Shown one piece after another: positions 46,824 through 58,400 of a stretch of DNA of 64,000 bases. Position 1 is the stretch's first letter. Every line of letters begins with the position of its first letter. A model generated the notes under the pieces. It was not told the origin of the DNA. It worked only from the letters and a program-made list of their open reading frames with translations, and ran no database searches. This stretch comes from Turnera subulata. Its lineage: Eukaryota > Streptophyta > Magnoliopsida > Malpighiales > Passifloraceae. The translations under genes and the position numbers were made by a program. Location: the NCBI GenBank assembly GCA_028386065.3, contig JAKUCV010002794.1:1-64000 (forward strand), in the 5' to 3' direction.

Positions 46824-48061
46824 CTTACCACTCCTACCGACCCCAATAATATATTCAACAATTGTCTTATTATTCAGTCACTGAATGAAGGAAACTCCAC
46901 TATATTAATTTGGAAACTCCAAAACAAGTAGCTTATAGGGAAGATTTGATAGACATTTCTGAACCAAGATGTCCTGCGGTTGGTTGATCAATATCGAACA
47001 TAGTCTTAAGCTCCCTCGAAAGTCGTTCCATTGCAAGGGCCGGCAAGCTAAATGAGGCTACAATCCTTTTCTCTCCTTTCTGATTAGTAAATGGAACAAG
47101 GTAGCCGCATCCAAAGAACTCAGGGCAGCCAGCATCAGCTGGCCCGCCACATGCTGCCTTACCCCACCCATAATCCAACTCCCAGAACCCTGCATGTGTA
47201 ATATCCGACAAGTCAAAGGTTCTTGCGCTTACATGGGCAGGCCTGCCTGTAGTGACCATCAAAGAAGCCACAGAGCTGAAGTAGTCTCTAGAGCACTGTG
47301 CTTTAACCTTCTTCACCAGCTCCAACGCATATCCTAATGGGTTTCGGGTGAGATCTGATGCTGTAGCAAGAGCTACTGGGCAGACAATGGCATTGCCGTA
47401 GTACCCTCTTGGCAATGGAGGGTTAAAAAGCTTGTGCCGAGCATTGAGAGTGCAAATGAGGTGCATTTTTTTCCTGGAGGGACAAGACTCCTTAGGGTTG
47501 ACAGATCTTTGGGCCCAAAGAGAAATGAACGATCAACCAATTTTTCCTCACTTGAATGATCAACTTCACCTGGGGCAGTGTCTACGTACTCCAGATGCTG
47601 GTGAGTTACCTTTGGTGGGTCAATGGAATCAAGAAGATGCCTTTCCCATACTGGTAAGATTGAAGGTGCATCAGCTCCACGGGCAATTTCGCTCACAGCT
47701 GAATAGAACTGGAACAGGCCTAGGCCATCGCACATGGTGTGGTTGAATTTGAAGGCAAAGGTGAAACCTCCACATTTCAGGCGTGTTACCTTTATAATCA
47801 TGAGCAAGCAACACACAAAAAAAAAAAAAAAATAGTATGGTATTTGATTAATTAAGTAAATTATTGAAAGCAGATAATTATTGTACTATGCAGGGCGCCA
47901 TCATGCATGAATCTTTCGAGATATACACGGTTACAATACAAAACTATTTATGAGTCTCATATTATATAATTTTAATATGGTAGGGAAACCATTACGGTGG
48001 AATCCTCCCACCTCCCTCCCTATTGTATTAGAAAACATAAAACACTAGATATATATATATA

Positions 48062-50455
48062 TAGGGTTTTTGGTACAATTGGTATCGAATTTTACACTTT
48101 GCATCAATCATGTATTTTGAAATTTTTCAGAGTCAATTATATACTCGCATTTTTCTTTGTCAGGTCAATCATGGGTTTCGAGCTGGACATGTGATGACTT
48201 GGATGCTGTCCGAAATTGGGTTGCTGCCCATTGTTCAAAACGACGTTGTTTTGCCGTTGACGTGTCAAATGTGGATCCCACCTATTTTCTCATCTGGCTT
48301 CCCTTGCGGTTCTATCCTGGTTTCGGAGGTTCAACCCTTCCCAACCGACCAATTACCAAAATTAAATTAAAGAAAAAAACAATTTTAATAGACTGTTTGT
48401 TTTTTTTTTTCACAAAATTCATTCCTGCTTCAATTAAAAAAAGAAAAAACAATCCCTCTAGGTCTCCCTCACCAACCTCTGCCTCCACTACCCTTAGTTG
48501 TGGTGGCGGTGTCGAATTTATTTTTTATATATATAAAAAAAAATCTGATTACTTATCCTTTATTATAGAGAGTAGACCTGGCAAAACGGGTATTGACACG
48601 ACAACACGACACGAACCCGACACGAAATTAGCAGGTATAGATCAGAGATTTTCAACCCGTTTAATTAAATGGGTCGACCCGACCCGACACGAAAATTAGC
48701 AGGTCAGGTCGCGGGTTGAGCCGTCAACCCGATGGGTACCTGTTTATGACCCGATTATATTTAAGGTATAGATATTTTACTGATTTAATACAATAATTAT
48801 TTAATATTTCAGGTCAAAGTTACTAAAATTATCCAAAATATAATGAGTCTACAATTTATAAGTTTATGTAATATATGAGAAAATTTAATTATATGCTTAT
48901 TTGCTTAAAAAATACAATGAATTGTGCAAAATAGAAATTTTTCAAAGCGACTTTTATCCTTGTTAGATTTAATAGGTAACCCGCGGGTCGACACGAACCC
49001 GACACGATAATAAACGGGTGGGACACGACACGACACGATTATTAAATAGGTTGGGTCGGGTTGAAGAATCTGAACCCGTTTACCTGTTCAACCCGACACA
49101 AACCCGACACGACAACACGGATTGCCAGGTCTAATAGAGAGTGAATGGCACAAATCTAATTACTTATTCTTTATCTTCTTTCGTTTCTTTTTGGTGTTTT
49201 CAAGAGTTTTTGTTCCTATGATGAAAAATTTTCGTGTTCTAGAGATGGGTTTTAAATCTTGTCTGTGCTGGTGTCTAATTTGGGGTGTGGATGTTGATGT
49301 AATTGAGTTTGGATGGCGCGGTATGGTTGTGGTGTATAGACAATGGGTTTTGGATACTGTAGGGGGTTGATGTGTATGCATGCTTGGTGGTTGGTTTTGG
49401 TGGTTGTGGTGGTGGTGCGGTGGTGGCGGCGGCGCGCAAGGGCTGACATCTACGGTGGTAGAAAGAAAGGAGCTGGAGAGGATGGCGAGGCCAACCATAG
49501 AGGTGGGGAGGAGGTATTTGATGGCAGAGTTTATTGGGGGATTGTTGAGGAGGTAACAATGGCAAGCAAGGGTGGGATTTATGGTAGCAGGAAGAAGAAG
49601 GGATGGAGAGAGTGGACGAGGTGTTGAAGTGTTTTTCTTTTTTTACCCACGGCGGCGATGGAGATCGTGGGAGGGATTTGAGAGATTGTATTTTTTTTAT
49701 TTAGTTTAATTGTAGCTTTTCTTTGGTGGAAAAAAAATTAAGAGTGAGTGATGGCCTTTTCTCATGTACATCATAGATTTCAGTGCTATACTAACTTGAT
49801 AATAACTTTATTTATCCGTTGTAATTTTATAGATTTATTATTTTTCTACAATCCATCATAATATTATCTGGATATATTTATTTTAAATTATTTTTTTACA
49901 ATCCATCATAATATCTAGATGTATTTATTTTTTTAAACTCTATAAGCTATTAAAATGGTGATTCATATTAATTAATTTTTATATTATTATCTGCTCATTA
50001 AGAAAAAAAAATAATTTTCCTACGTGTGTTCTTCCATTTAGTTTATTCGTGGCTGGCAGTTGTTTTTTTTTTTAGAAAAAAAAGAATTCGGATAAAGCTG
50101 GATGTTTGACTAAAAAAAGTAAAAAGTGGACCAGCAATACATAAGTAAGTGATGTGAAAAAAAATAAATTCACGCGGGTGGATAATATGGGGATATTTTG
50201 GGCCATTTAATTATTTGGTTAAACCATGGGAGAAGTGGAGTGGGACTCATATTTGACATATGGATGTCAAACAACGTCCTATCATAGTGAAACGACGTCG
50301 TTTTAAACAATAGGCAGCAGCCTAATTTCGGGCAGCATCCACTTCAGAATATATCAATCGGAGACCATCATTGACCTGACCAAGAAAACTGTGAGTATAT
50401 AATTGACTAAAAAAAGTTCTAGTTACATGATTGACCCAAATTTTGCACTTTGTGC
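48062..50455. mobile_element. Long-TIR element, copy 2 (contains a hAT)
   Basis: The left arm at 48062-48180 (CACTTTGCATCAATCATG, CAGAGTCAATTATATACTC, GTCAGGTCAATCATGG) matches the reverse complement of 50345-50455. It hosts the hAT element at 48573-49133. Downstream of that is a G/T-rich low-complexity stretch (49370-49640, many GGTGGTGG words) whose open frames look compositional. Confidence 0.4.
48573..49133. mobile_element. Non-autonomous hAT element
   Basis: 561 bp with termini TAGACCTGGCAA / TTGCCAGGTCTA and a perfect 8-bp duplication ATAGAGAG (48565-48572, 49134-49141). Subterminal arrays of CGACACGA and ACCCG words. No transposase. Textbook hAT MITE. Confidence 0.92.
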
Positions 50456-51482
50456 CAATCGCATATTCGAAACTTCTTTTTTTTGAGTCGTTTGTATACC
50501 TAAATTTTTCTTGAACAGGTCAATCGCAAGCCCCATGCTTGGTATGTGCTGACGGGTAAGCTGCCCGAAGGTCGTGGGAGCCCGTCGCATAAGACGTCGT
50601 CGTTTCACACTTTCACTATGATACAATGTCGCTTCACAGACATTTCACATCCACATGTCTAGTGGCGAAGCAAGATATAATTTTTAGAAGGGCCAATATA
50701 ACATTTTGTGTATAATAATAAGGATTTATATGAAAAAACAAAATTTAGAGAGGGCCAAATATATATCACGCTAGGACTTATATGAAAAAATTTAAAATAC
50801 AGGGAGGTATATAGGTATATATTGCAATAGGACTTATATGTAAAAATTAGCCCCTCTCAGCCCCTTGGGCCACCGCCATTGCACATGTCAAAACTAAGTA
50901 TCACTGAATTCTCACCCTGGTTCTTACAGGTTCTACCAAACTCAAATCGTGATCCCAATTTGTTTGTATAATACATAGCAATAATATACTTTTTGTACCG
51001 GGTATAAATACAATGCTTAAAACAATATTCTTGACCAATGATAACAATAATTTTTTTTTTTGTTAAAAAAAATAAGATAAATATTTATATCAAGATGAAA
51101 AAAAGTACGCCACATTGAAGGCCCTCTCCTTTAGCATGGCGTCACCACCACCGACCACCCTAGGAGACAATCCCCAAATCGTCGTGGTAAGCATCACCGC
51201 TGACTCCCTTTTCCCCTTTTAAACTGGGTGAGAATCGGGTGGGAAATAGATGGGACCTACTTTTGACATGTGGATGCGGAACGACGTCATATTATAGTGA
51301 AATGATGTAGTTTTGAGCAACGGATTGCTGCCCACTCTCTGGCAGGATCCACGTCGGCATAAACCCAACTTGATGCTTACCATTGACCTGGCTAAGAAAA
51401 ATTTGGATATATAAATAACTCCTAAAAAAAATTTGGGATATACGATTGATGCAAAATTCAAAATCCCAGTATCAAATATACC
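50430..51482. mobile_element. Long-TIR element, copy 3
   Basis: The left arm (TTTTGCACTTTGTGCCAATCG, CCTAAATTTTTCTTGAACAGG) and the right arm in reverse (TTTTGAATTTTGCATCAATCG, CCAAATTTTTCTTAGCCAGG) pair. Flanking intron sequence right of it (TATACC...TTTTCAAAC.CGGAAAC) matches that right of copy 1 in BAHD copy 2, so this insertion predates the duplication of BAHD 2 and 3. Confidence 0.45.
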
Positions 51483-51750
51483 AGAAACCCATAATATTTT
51501 CAAACTCGGAAACCGCATACTCAACCACGTCAGTCGGTGATATATATATATGGTAGGGAGATAATCACAAACCTGAAACATAAGTAAAGGGCAATTTAGT
51601 ATCTCACTAGAGCCAGGGACATTGAAGAGAAACTCGTCGGTGTAAGGGTAAGGAAGGTAAGGTGCGACTCCTAGTTGTTGAAGAGTAACTTGAGCATCTG
51701 CCTCAGTAAACAAGACACCTTCACCATTGCATTCCACCATGAGCTTCCTA

Positions 51751-54045
51751 GGGTGGAACTGAAACGGAAGACATCCAATTCCGGGAGAAAGATCGGTCAA
51801 TGAGGTTGGGGGGGAACCGTCCGCCGGTCCACGTCCATATTAGAGCTGGACGCTCCGGGAGAGAAGATCATTCGGTGGCACTCTTCTCCCAGGACCACAA
51901 CTGTATGGTTCTGGGGTTTACGAGGTCGGGGGTGGGGGGCGGTTTGGGTGTAATTCGAGGAGACGACTGGGTAAGTAGCTGAGGCAATAGCTGTAGAGGG
52001 ACTAGGTCCAGAGGGGGTTAGGGAGATATCAAGAGTAGTCGAGGGGTTTTGGGCATTGGATACATCTCTAAGGGTTTGTCTTTTGGGGTTTTCCTTTGTG
52101 AGTTTGGAGATTTTCACTGGCTGAGTTTTCTTCATGGGTTGTTTTTGGAGTCGGTTGTGAAGTTTGCTTTTGGATTTCTTGATAGACCCCTCCCCGAGGA
52201 AATCTTGGAATGTAGGTAAAGCAGGGAGTTGTTCAGGAGGGGGTTGGTGCTCACTGGGAGGTGGTGGTGTCGGGATAAGATCTAGAACCGGAGTCCCCTC
52301 TGGTAGGACAATATGTGAGGTCTGGACAGGTGGGGGAGGTGCATTAGGGCTGGGGAGGATGGCCGGTTCACGATCCTCAGATCCACCATTGCTCAGAAGC
52401 TGAAAACGGTTGGATGGCCGGCCAGAGTTATGGGGCAATGGGGGAGCCGGGGTGCCAGTGAATGGACGTCGGGGTGGACGCCTCGAAACTCTTGGCGCAT
52501 TCATCCATGCACCCCGTCCATCGCTGGACGATGCAACCTGCCTCCCAGTTGCCGTCAAAATTGCGGGTGGTGGTGCTGTGGCCTCATTCTGTGAATGCGG
52601 AGCATTCGGACAACCTAACACATTGTGGTCAAGTTTCCCACATACATAACAGATATCGGGCAAGCCTTCATAGCTTACCTTCAAGGGTTCGCCTTCGAGG
52701 TATATTGTGCCCGGCAGAGGCTTTGTCAAATCGAGACATACAGCAATTCTAGCAAATTTTGCTCTAGTGGGATTAGAGGAATTACCGTCAAGTCTGATTG
52801 TTCTCCCCACCATGTTGCCGAGTTGTCGGAGGATCCTGGAGTGGTAGCGGTTGGTGGGGAAGTCGGGGAATTGGATCCATGTCACTATTGAATCAATCCT
52901 GCCGGTAGACGCTCGGAATGTGGGTGTCCAGGGTTGGACACTAAGCACGCTGCGGTAAATGAGCCAGGGTCCGTCGGTTAGGGCGTGAAGGTAATCCTTG
53001 CCTTCCCAGAATCGCACCACATAGAAGTTGTTGTCCAGGTCTACGATCTTAAACGGTCCAGATGGTTTCCAAAGAGTCTGCAAATTAGTATGCAGTGCTT
53101 TGAAACCAATCGGGCGACCGAATAATTTTACTATCACAGCATTCTCCCATGGCTTATCTAGACGAGCTTTGAATGGGTCGGACAATTCTAGATTCGCCAC
53201 TCCATTTGTGTGAGAAACAAATAAATCGCCGTCCTCGAATTCAGCTTCACCTTCGACCTCCCAAGGATCAGCTTGGTACAGGGGATTTGCCCCAGCAAAA
53301 AGTGAGTCCCGGTAAGAGGGGCGTTCGGGCTCCATAGGAACATCGGTAACCATCACGCCGGGAGCTTGGTCGGTTTGCGGGGGTGAGGGTGTTGTGCTGG
53401 TGGCGTCAGGTACAGCTGCTTGGGGGGGAGGTGGAGGCACCACCACTGGAGCTGGAGGAGCTCGGGCTTCGAAGGAGGTGGTGCCTTCCTCACCTGCCCG
53501 CTCGGTGGTGGCAGTGGAAAGGTTGCAGGCTATCGATGCAGGGGTTGACTGCTTCAACGCCGCCAGGGGAGGTGACGGTGGCCGACGGTCCACAGTGGGG
53601 GGGGGAGCAGTTCCCCGGTCGCGTGAACGGGAACGACGGCGCTGGATGGGGCTGCTGACGGAGGAGCGGTGGCGGTCAGTGATAGACGCGCTGTCGGTGT
53701 CGGAGTCCAGGCCTTCCGGTGGCACGCCCATGGCCGCGGCGACCGGAAGGGAGGTGACAGGAGGCGGCACGCGCGCCGAGGGCGCGGCGCGTGGGGGCCC
53801 TGCCGTCTTCAATGTCGGGCTGTGTAGGTTGCAGAACGGGCGAGGGAGTTGCAGATCTAGCTTGGTGGAGGGGACCGGTCTCAAGACGTTGCACGGAGAG
53901 GGATCTAACGCCTCATGCCGTGTTTTGTCTCGCCGGAGCGGCCCCGACGTTGGGCGGAAAATGGTTGGCTCGGATGTGTTTTTTGTGAACAAAGTCTGAC
54001 ACTGTAACAGACAGAGGAAACGCTTTGACTATGATCTCTATCTTT
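51751..54045 (-). mobile_element. LINE-derived insertion in BAHD copy 3 exon 1
   Basis: 2295 bp bounded by a 19-bp duplication of exon sequence (51732-51750 and 54046-54064; TTCCACCATGAGCTTCCTA). Long target duplications of this kind mark target-primed reverse transcription. It carries an open ORF1-type gene but no endonuclease/reverse transcriptase gene and no poly(A) tract at the expected (low-coordinate) end. Confidence 0.8.
51797..53992 (-). CDS. LINE ORF1-type protein (DUF4283 plus CCHC knuckle), open
   Basis: 731 codons without interruption. The N-terminal third is Pro/Ser/Arg-rich and low complexity. The middle (about residues 270-445) has the DUF4283 pattern typical of plant L1 ORF1 proteins ([51 protein letters not shown]). 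A zinc knuckle [14 protein letters not shown] follows at about 446-460, then a Pro-rich tail. In L1 elements such proteins bind RNA in the retrotransposition particle. High GC content contrasts with the surroundings. The frame is intact, so the insertion is fairly young. Confidence 0.8.
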   Translation of the reverse strand: MFTKNTSEPTIFRPTSGPLRRDKTRHEALDPSPCNVLRPVPSTKLDLQLPRPFCNLHSPTLKTAGPPRAAPSARVPPPVTSLPVAAAMGVPPEGLDSDTDSASITDRHRSSVSSPIQRRRSRSRDRGTAPPPTVDRRPPSPPLAALKQSTPASIACNLSTATTERAGEEGTTSFEARAPPAPVVVPPPPPQAAVPDATSTTPSPPQTDQAPGVMVTDVPMEPERPSYRDSLFAGANPLYQADPWEVEGEAEFEDGDLFVSHTNGVANLELSDPFKARLDKPWENAVIVKLFGRPIGFKALHTNLQTLWKPSGPFKIVDLDNNFYVVRFWEGKDYLHALTDGPWLIYRSVLSVQPWTPTFRASTGRIDSIVTWIQFPDFPTNRYHSRILRQLGNMVGRTIRLDGNSSNPTRAKFARIAVCLDLTKPLPGTIYLEGEPLKVSYEGLPDICYVCGKLDHNVLGCPNAPHSQNEATAPPPAILTATGRQVASSSDGRGAWMNAPRVSRRPPRRPFTGTPAPPLPHNSGRPSNRFQLLSNGGSEDREPAILPSPNAPPPPVQTSHIVLPEGTPVLDLIPTPPPPSEHQPPPEQLPALPTFQDFLGEGSIKKSKSKLHNRLQKQPMKKTQPVKISKLTKENPKRQTLRDVSNAQNPSTTLDISLTPSGPSPSTAIASATYPVVSSNYTQTAPHPRPRKPQNHTVVVLGEECHRMIFSPGASSSNMDVDRRTVPPQPH

Positions 54046-54345
54046 TTCCACCATGAGCTTCCTATTAGGGCCTTCCCTTAGCCTACCAGCCGTTGGATAG
54101 TAGAACACCAGTGCTTTAGCCATTGCCTCCCTCATGACCTTAACTGGGTCCTTCCCTTGCATTAAGGGATTGTGACGGCAAAAATATATGCCCCGCACAA
54201 AGTATCGCAAACCGTCTTGGTCATCGATGTCTGATAAGTACTTGAACTCATGAGGAGTCGGTTTGGCTGGCCGGAGCAGCTCCGGCTCACGTCGATGAAT
54301 CTTGAACACAAGAGAGGAGGTGGTTGTTGGTGGAGGTAATTCCAT

Positions 54346-55056
54346 GGGAGCTAGCTAGCTATAACCTTTCTTTGTTGAGTAAACGAGGGAATTGGATGTT
54401 ACACCCTCTATTGTAGAAGCCAGCTGAAAGCTTTTTTTATATATGTACTACACCTTGGATGCCAACCAATATTGGGTCATGACTCATGACAAACTTCCAG
54501 AGGTTAGTACGACTGTACCTGGGGTTAATTACAGTGTCATTGTCTTGATGACCACTTTTTGTACCTTACTTCAATATTCTCAGGAATAAATTGCTCGATT
54601 AATATCAAAAAGAATTTAAGCTAGTCATTTTTATCATATTTTCATGCCAGGCCATCTAATAGAATAATATGCATGTTTCGCATGGATTAATCTGACACAC
54701 CTGGTTATTGAAAAAAAAAATAATAATCTGATGCACCTAATACCCTCCAACAGCAGCAGAAAGTTATGCGTTGCATTGGATACCAACTAATTGGGTTTGA
54801 CAATCTTCCAAATTAAACTAATCAAGTGAGCCGAGCTCGAGCTTTCAATTCTCCACCGTCTAGCTTGAGCTTTGGAAGGTTGTAATTGTGACAAGCAAAA
54901 GTCACAAAGCCACAATTATAACCTCCCAAAAACATTGTACAGTGAGCATTGTATGAGTGGAGAAAATATTTTTTTTTTCTTTTATCTTGGATGGAGAAAT
55001 TGACAAAAGCATGCATAAATTGTGGGCCATGATTGTGTAGCCATAACATGTTTTCT
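54346..55056. other. Upstream region of BAHD copy 3 and spacer
   Basis: AT-rich, homologous in part to 45621-46020 above BAHD copy 2 (shared GGGTCATGACT, GTTATGCG..GCATTGG words). No gene recognised. Confidence 0.5.
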
Positions 55057-55271
55057 ATTTTTTTCTTTTTTTTTGCTTACGCACTGGTATCCTGGGCCAA
55101 TCCGCCTTTAAGGGATAACAACGGGCGCAGACTAATCCAGCTCATGGCATGATTGGAACCATAAAGGTTGGCGCCACTAGCCCCTAGAGTGCTGCGTTCC
55201 CAAGACTCGAACTCGAGATCCCTTGGTTAAGCTAGAACAACTCCAACTAGTTGATCTAACCCATCGGGGTT
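55057..55271 (-). mobile_element. tRNA-derived SINE
   Basis: On the minus strand it begins CAACCCCGATGGGTTAGATC, has a B-box-like GAGTTCGAGTC and ends in an A-rich tail (GCAAAAAAAAAG). Imperfect 17-bp target duplications (GCCATAAC.T.TTTTCT) flank it at 55040-55056 and 55272-55288; they have diverged, so it is old. Confidence 0.65.
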
Positions 55272-55444
55272 GCCATAACCTATTTTCTTAATGCTGCCTA
55301 TCATTGATGGTATTGTGGCTGGCAACCTGGCCGCTATTTTTCTCTTGATTTGTGAGCATTCCACGTGGGCTTAATGTTCTTTCTTTTTTTGTCAACATGT
55401 AAATGATTCATTTCATAATAGCAAGGTTTGGGAGACCAGCTACC

Positions 55445-55772
55445 ATCGAGGGTGGTGACTCAGTGGTAAAGCTTTTAGCCTGCCTTCTTTAGGACTTGGG
55501 TTCGAGTCCCGGCGCTTCCAGTCAAGCCCCATAATAGTGTGATGTGGCCGAATATGGCCTTCCACACTTGTAGGGTGGTGGCCGTTGAGCCCGGGGTCTC
55601 CCTGACACTATGACACGTAGCAGGCGAGGGTGTCCGCTGGTGCCCCTGTGGGCGGTCTCTCCTATGAGGAGGGTCTAATGCCAGGATGTAACTGGTATTG
55701 ACCGGGGCCTTGACCGACGGGGCGATGATGACACCACTGATGCTTTTTTTTTTCTCGGCAAAAAAAAAAGGA
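55445..55772 (+). mobile_element. tRNA-derived SINE inside the LINE 3' UTR
   Basis: Starts TACCATCGAGGGTGGTGACTC with an A-box-like GTGACTCAGTGGTAAAGC and a B-box GGTTCGAGTCC, which imply RNA polymerase III transcription. It ends T-run, CTCGGC, A-run. Flanked by a 13-bp duplication TTGGGAGACCAGC (55432-55444 and 55773-55785). Clean duplications show it is younger than the LINE. Confidence 0.88.
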
Positions 55773-56601
55773 TTGGGAGACCAGCGTACAAAGTTTACAA
55801 CAAATTTGTTTGTAACAGAAACAATAGACAAACCTGCCAATACCTCACACATCCCTTCATCAAGGGTTGATCCAATTTGCAGTAGACATCCTGATTCGGC
55901 ATCTGGTTTGACCGTACTGGTTGGGGAATTTGGAAGGTCTTGAACTAACTAATGCCAATTGAGCCTTCCGAGTGTTCTCACACTCCGAACAGCCAAATAT
56001 GCCAGGCTTGTTGTCAATGAACGTAGCCGAATTGGATCTCGCAACTGATTGGTTCCACTTCCAGTTCGGGAGTAGCACCTCAACCATAACTGAAGCAGCA
56101 CTCTCATTCCTGCAATCACCACCAGAGGTGTTTCTGCCAGCCTCATATAGAGGCTAAAATATTAATACAGGACTTGTAAGTGCCAAAGTCTTCAACAAAA
56201 TACAACAAAACCACTTCACTGAAAAGTGACAAAAAAAACGAAGGAAGGATTGACCGTGGTCCTCCTCTTCTCCCTTACAAAAACCATCATTTAGCCTGAG
56301 TAGGAGTGCCGGCCACCACGCCAGACTCCCTGCCACCCTCCTCCGCTTCATCACCCTCTCTCAACAGCCCCTCTGCCTACCTCTTCATGTCCTTTCTCCA
56401 CTTCAGATCATCAGCAGAAATTTGGTAGACTTTCAGCGTTTTCCTAGCCAGCTTCTTCCATCTCTGTTTCTTTGCAAAGGAACTTGTGGGAGAGTGATGA
56501 TCAATTTCCCTTTCTAACTCTGCTACAGAGTTAACCCAACCGTTATGAATCTCATTCACAATGCTCTAGCCCTCCACCGAACCCGAGATGAAATCCGATT
56601 T

Positions 56602-57591
56602 TCATTTCTTCTTGGCTGATCCAGTCACATCCCCTTGTGTCTGCAGCACCATCGCAACACTGTCAGCAATGTTGTCTATCGGGATCTGGATGATGGGCTC
56701 CTGCTCTGTTAGATTGGTTCCCTCAACTCTAGTGGGCGAAGGCTGTGGATTATCCACCACATTCGTTGGATCACCTGTCGGTTTTGGTTGCCCTTCGGTG
56801 GCCGATTTTTTTAAGAACATGGGCATCTTCCCTACATAGTCCTTAGCTCTCATCCATGGTTCGTAGCTGAAGATAGAATTCGTTTCCACCCGCTCTTGAG
56901 AACGCTTAGGCTTCTTACACCATCTCACAGCATGAGTGATTCTTCCACATCTGATACAAAACTCTCCCAACCTCTCATATTTTATCTTAACCCAGAGCTT
57001 CTTCCCCGATTGGTCATACACATAAATCCCTGGAATAAGTGGGTTCTCCGGAAGGAATTCCACTTTGGCTCTAACAAAGCCGCGCCAACCCTTAAAGTTT
57101 TCAATTTTATCCTCTAGGGAGAAGTTAGCAGGGAAAACATCCAGAAATCTATTAATTCTAGTTTCATCCAGAAAACTAAGAGGGAGTTCATGCAACTGTA
57201 TCCAAATTGTAGACATTCTCCAAGGAATCTGGCTCAGAGAAAGATGAGGTAACCATCTCTGGAAATTGGTGTGTGCATTAGCTCTCAGCCATGGGGATCC
57301 ATTTAGGATCCTATCAGTTTCATACCCAAAGCTAAGTAAAAATAAGTTATTACCTCTGTCTGTGACCTTGAAATCACCCGATAAGCTCCACACCTTGTCG
57401 AGGTTGGCCTTGAAAGCACCAACTGTGAACTTTCTTTGGGAGTAAACCTTGCCAACCAGACAAGTACAACTTATCATGTCTCCAAGTGTCTCCTCCATAA
57501 CTTCATCGGCATCACCAGGGGGTCTGGACTCGAATCTTACCACAAAGTCCTCTTCCCTGAGGTTAACCTCCGGGAAAGTCGAGGGCTCCAT
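56602..57591 (-). CDS. LINE ORF1-type protein (DUF4283, CCHC)
   Basis: 329 residues starting MEPSTFPEVNLREEDFVVRF. The DUF4283 pattern is visible (GNNLFLLSFGYETDRILNGS, WIQLHELPLSFLD, WRGFVRAKVEFLP). The knuckle CIRCGRITHAVRWC is at about residues 210-224. After a stop following AKKK, homologous C-terminal sequence seems to continue with more stops (to about 56380), so the ancestral protein was longer. It shares only domain type with the 731-residue protein at 51797; the two derive from different LINE families. Confidence 0.75.
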   Translation of the reverse strand: MEPSTFPEVNLREEDFVVRFESRPPGDADEVMEETLGDMISCTCLVGKVYSQRKFTVGAFKANLDKVWSLSGDFKVTDRGNNLFLLSFGYETDRILNGSPWLRANAHTNFQRWLPHLSLSQIPWRMSTIWIQLHELPLSFLDETRINRFLDVFPANFSLEDKIENFKGWRGFVRAKVEFLPENPLIPGIYVYDQSGKKLWVKIKYERLGEFCIRCGRITHAVRWCKKPKRSQERVETNSIFSYEPWMRAKDYVGKMPMFLKKSATEGQPKPTGDPTNVVDNPQPSPTRVEGTNLTEQEPIIQIPIDNIADSVAMVLQTQGDVTGSAKKK

Positions 57592-57872
57592 AGTTTCAAC
57601 TACGTATAATACTTTGCACTAAGAATTGAAAGTAAGAGAGGTGGAGGTAGGAACAGGGTGAAGACGGATCTAATGGAGCAATTAGGGATTCATTGTGTTA
57701 GGTTGCCATGCTGTGTTGAATCAACAAGCAAGATGCTCTGTAAACATCAAATTGAGGATCGAATGGCTTAATGTTCTTTCATGACTTTAATTTCATGGAT
57801 GAAAAATGAAAATTCGAGTGACCTGGTTAAGGTTCTTATATAGGGTAGAGTTTGCATAATGTGGGAGCTTAT

Positions 57873-57950
57873 GGTAGTGACTTTCTTTTCTTGACAGATA
57901 ATAGTAGTGACTTTCTTTTTTTGACAGATAATAGTAGTGACTTTGTCAGA
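57873..57950. repeat. Short tandem repeat, about 30-bp unit, about three copies
   Basis: TAGTGACTTTCTTTT..TTGACAGATAA repeats in direct tandem. The surrounding 57781-58400 is AT-rich spacer homologous near its right end to 39890-40060 (ATGATTCAGATAATA.ATTCAA). Confidence 0.8.
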
Positions 57951-58400
57951 ACTACTTTATATTTCATTGATTGATGGGAAACATTGTTGTTTTCTCAAGC
58001 AAAAGCTTAAAAAATTTCCATCAACATTAAGACAAAGACTACGTTATTGTAGAGTTTCTCAGATGCGCAACCTAACAATATGCAAGGTTATGCATGTTAT
58101 AACCTGATATATAATTTAGGGATGCTTGAGATTTTCCATTCCTTTTTTTCTAAAAAAAAAAACAGTTTGTGTTGTCATCATCCATCACAGTCTGAACCTA
58201 TATTAGTCATATGATTCAGATAATACATTCAACAATTGTCTTATTATTCAGTTACACCCAACAACTGTCTACACAAGCTCAAACTTAAAACACCAGAAAA
58301 GACATAAATTAAGTACATCACAACAAAGTTTCACAACACAAATTAACCTCTGCAGCACATTACTTCAAACAATTAAGGAATGAAGGAACTAGCTAGCGTC

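Larger units (their letters stand above)
46933..54345 (-). pseudogene. BAHD acyltransferase copy 3 (pseudogene, LINE-interrupted)
   Basis: Exon 2 (46933-47789) has HTMCD and DYGWG but lacks 79 bp that in copy 2 encode the [12 protein letters not shown]...EVRLM stretch. The junction retains a shared TGCACTCTCA edge and the frame is lost. Exon 1 is split: its first part is 54046-54345 ([11 protein letters not shown]...RKLMVE) and its second part is 51573-51750 ([11 protein letters not shown]...LLMFQ). They are separated by a 2.3-kb insertion with a 19-bp duplication. The donor CAG/GT at 51573 and an acceptor at 47789 persist. The intron (47790-51572) is filled with two long-TIR elements and a hAT element. 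Confidence 0.88.
55384..57764 (-). mobile_element. LINE derivative lacking ORF2, with poly(A) and target duplication
   Basis: Flanked by a perfect 16-bp duplication GGCTTAATGTTCTTTC (55368-55383 and 57765-57780). On the minus strand: a 5' leader of about 170 bp, an ORF1-type gene, decayed sequence, a 3' UTR and a terminal A-rich tail (ACAAAAAAAG) next to the duplication. No apurinic endonuclease or reverse transcriptase sequence is present. A SINE has inserted in its 3' UTR. A complete retroposition event of an internally deleted element. Confidence 0.82.

Noticed and set aside
49160..49565. Overlapping Pro/His/Thr-rich open frames
   Set aside because: They arise from GGTGGT-type low-complexity sequence inside a transposon and resemble no protein family.
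55057..55271. A tRNA gene on the minus strand
   Set aside because: Same reason: an A-rich tail and diverged target duplications mark a SINE.
55445..55530. A functional tRNA gene
   Set aside because: A and B boxes are present, but no cloverleaf or discriminator end is seen, and the region is bounded by target duplications and an A-run, as in a SINE.
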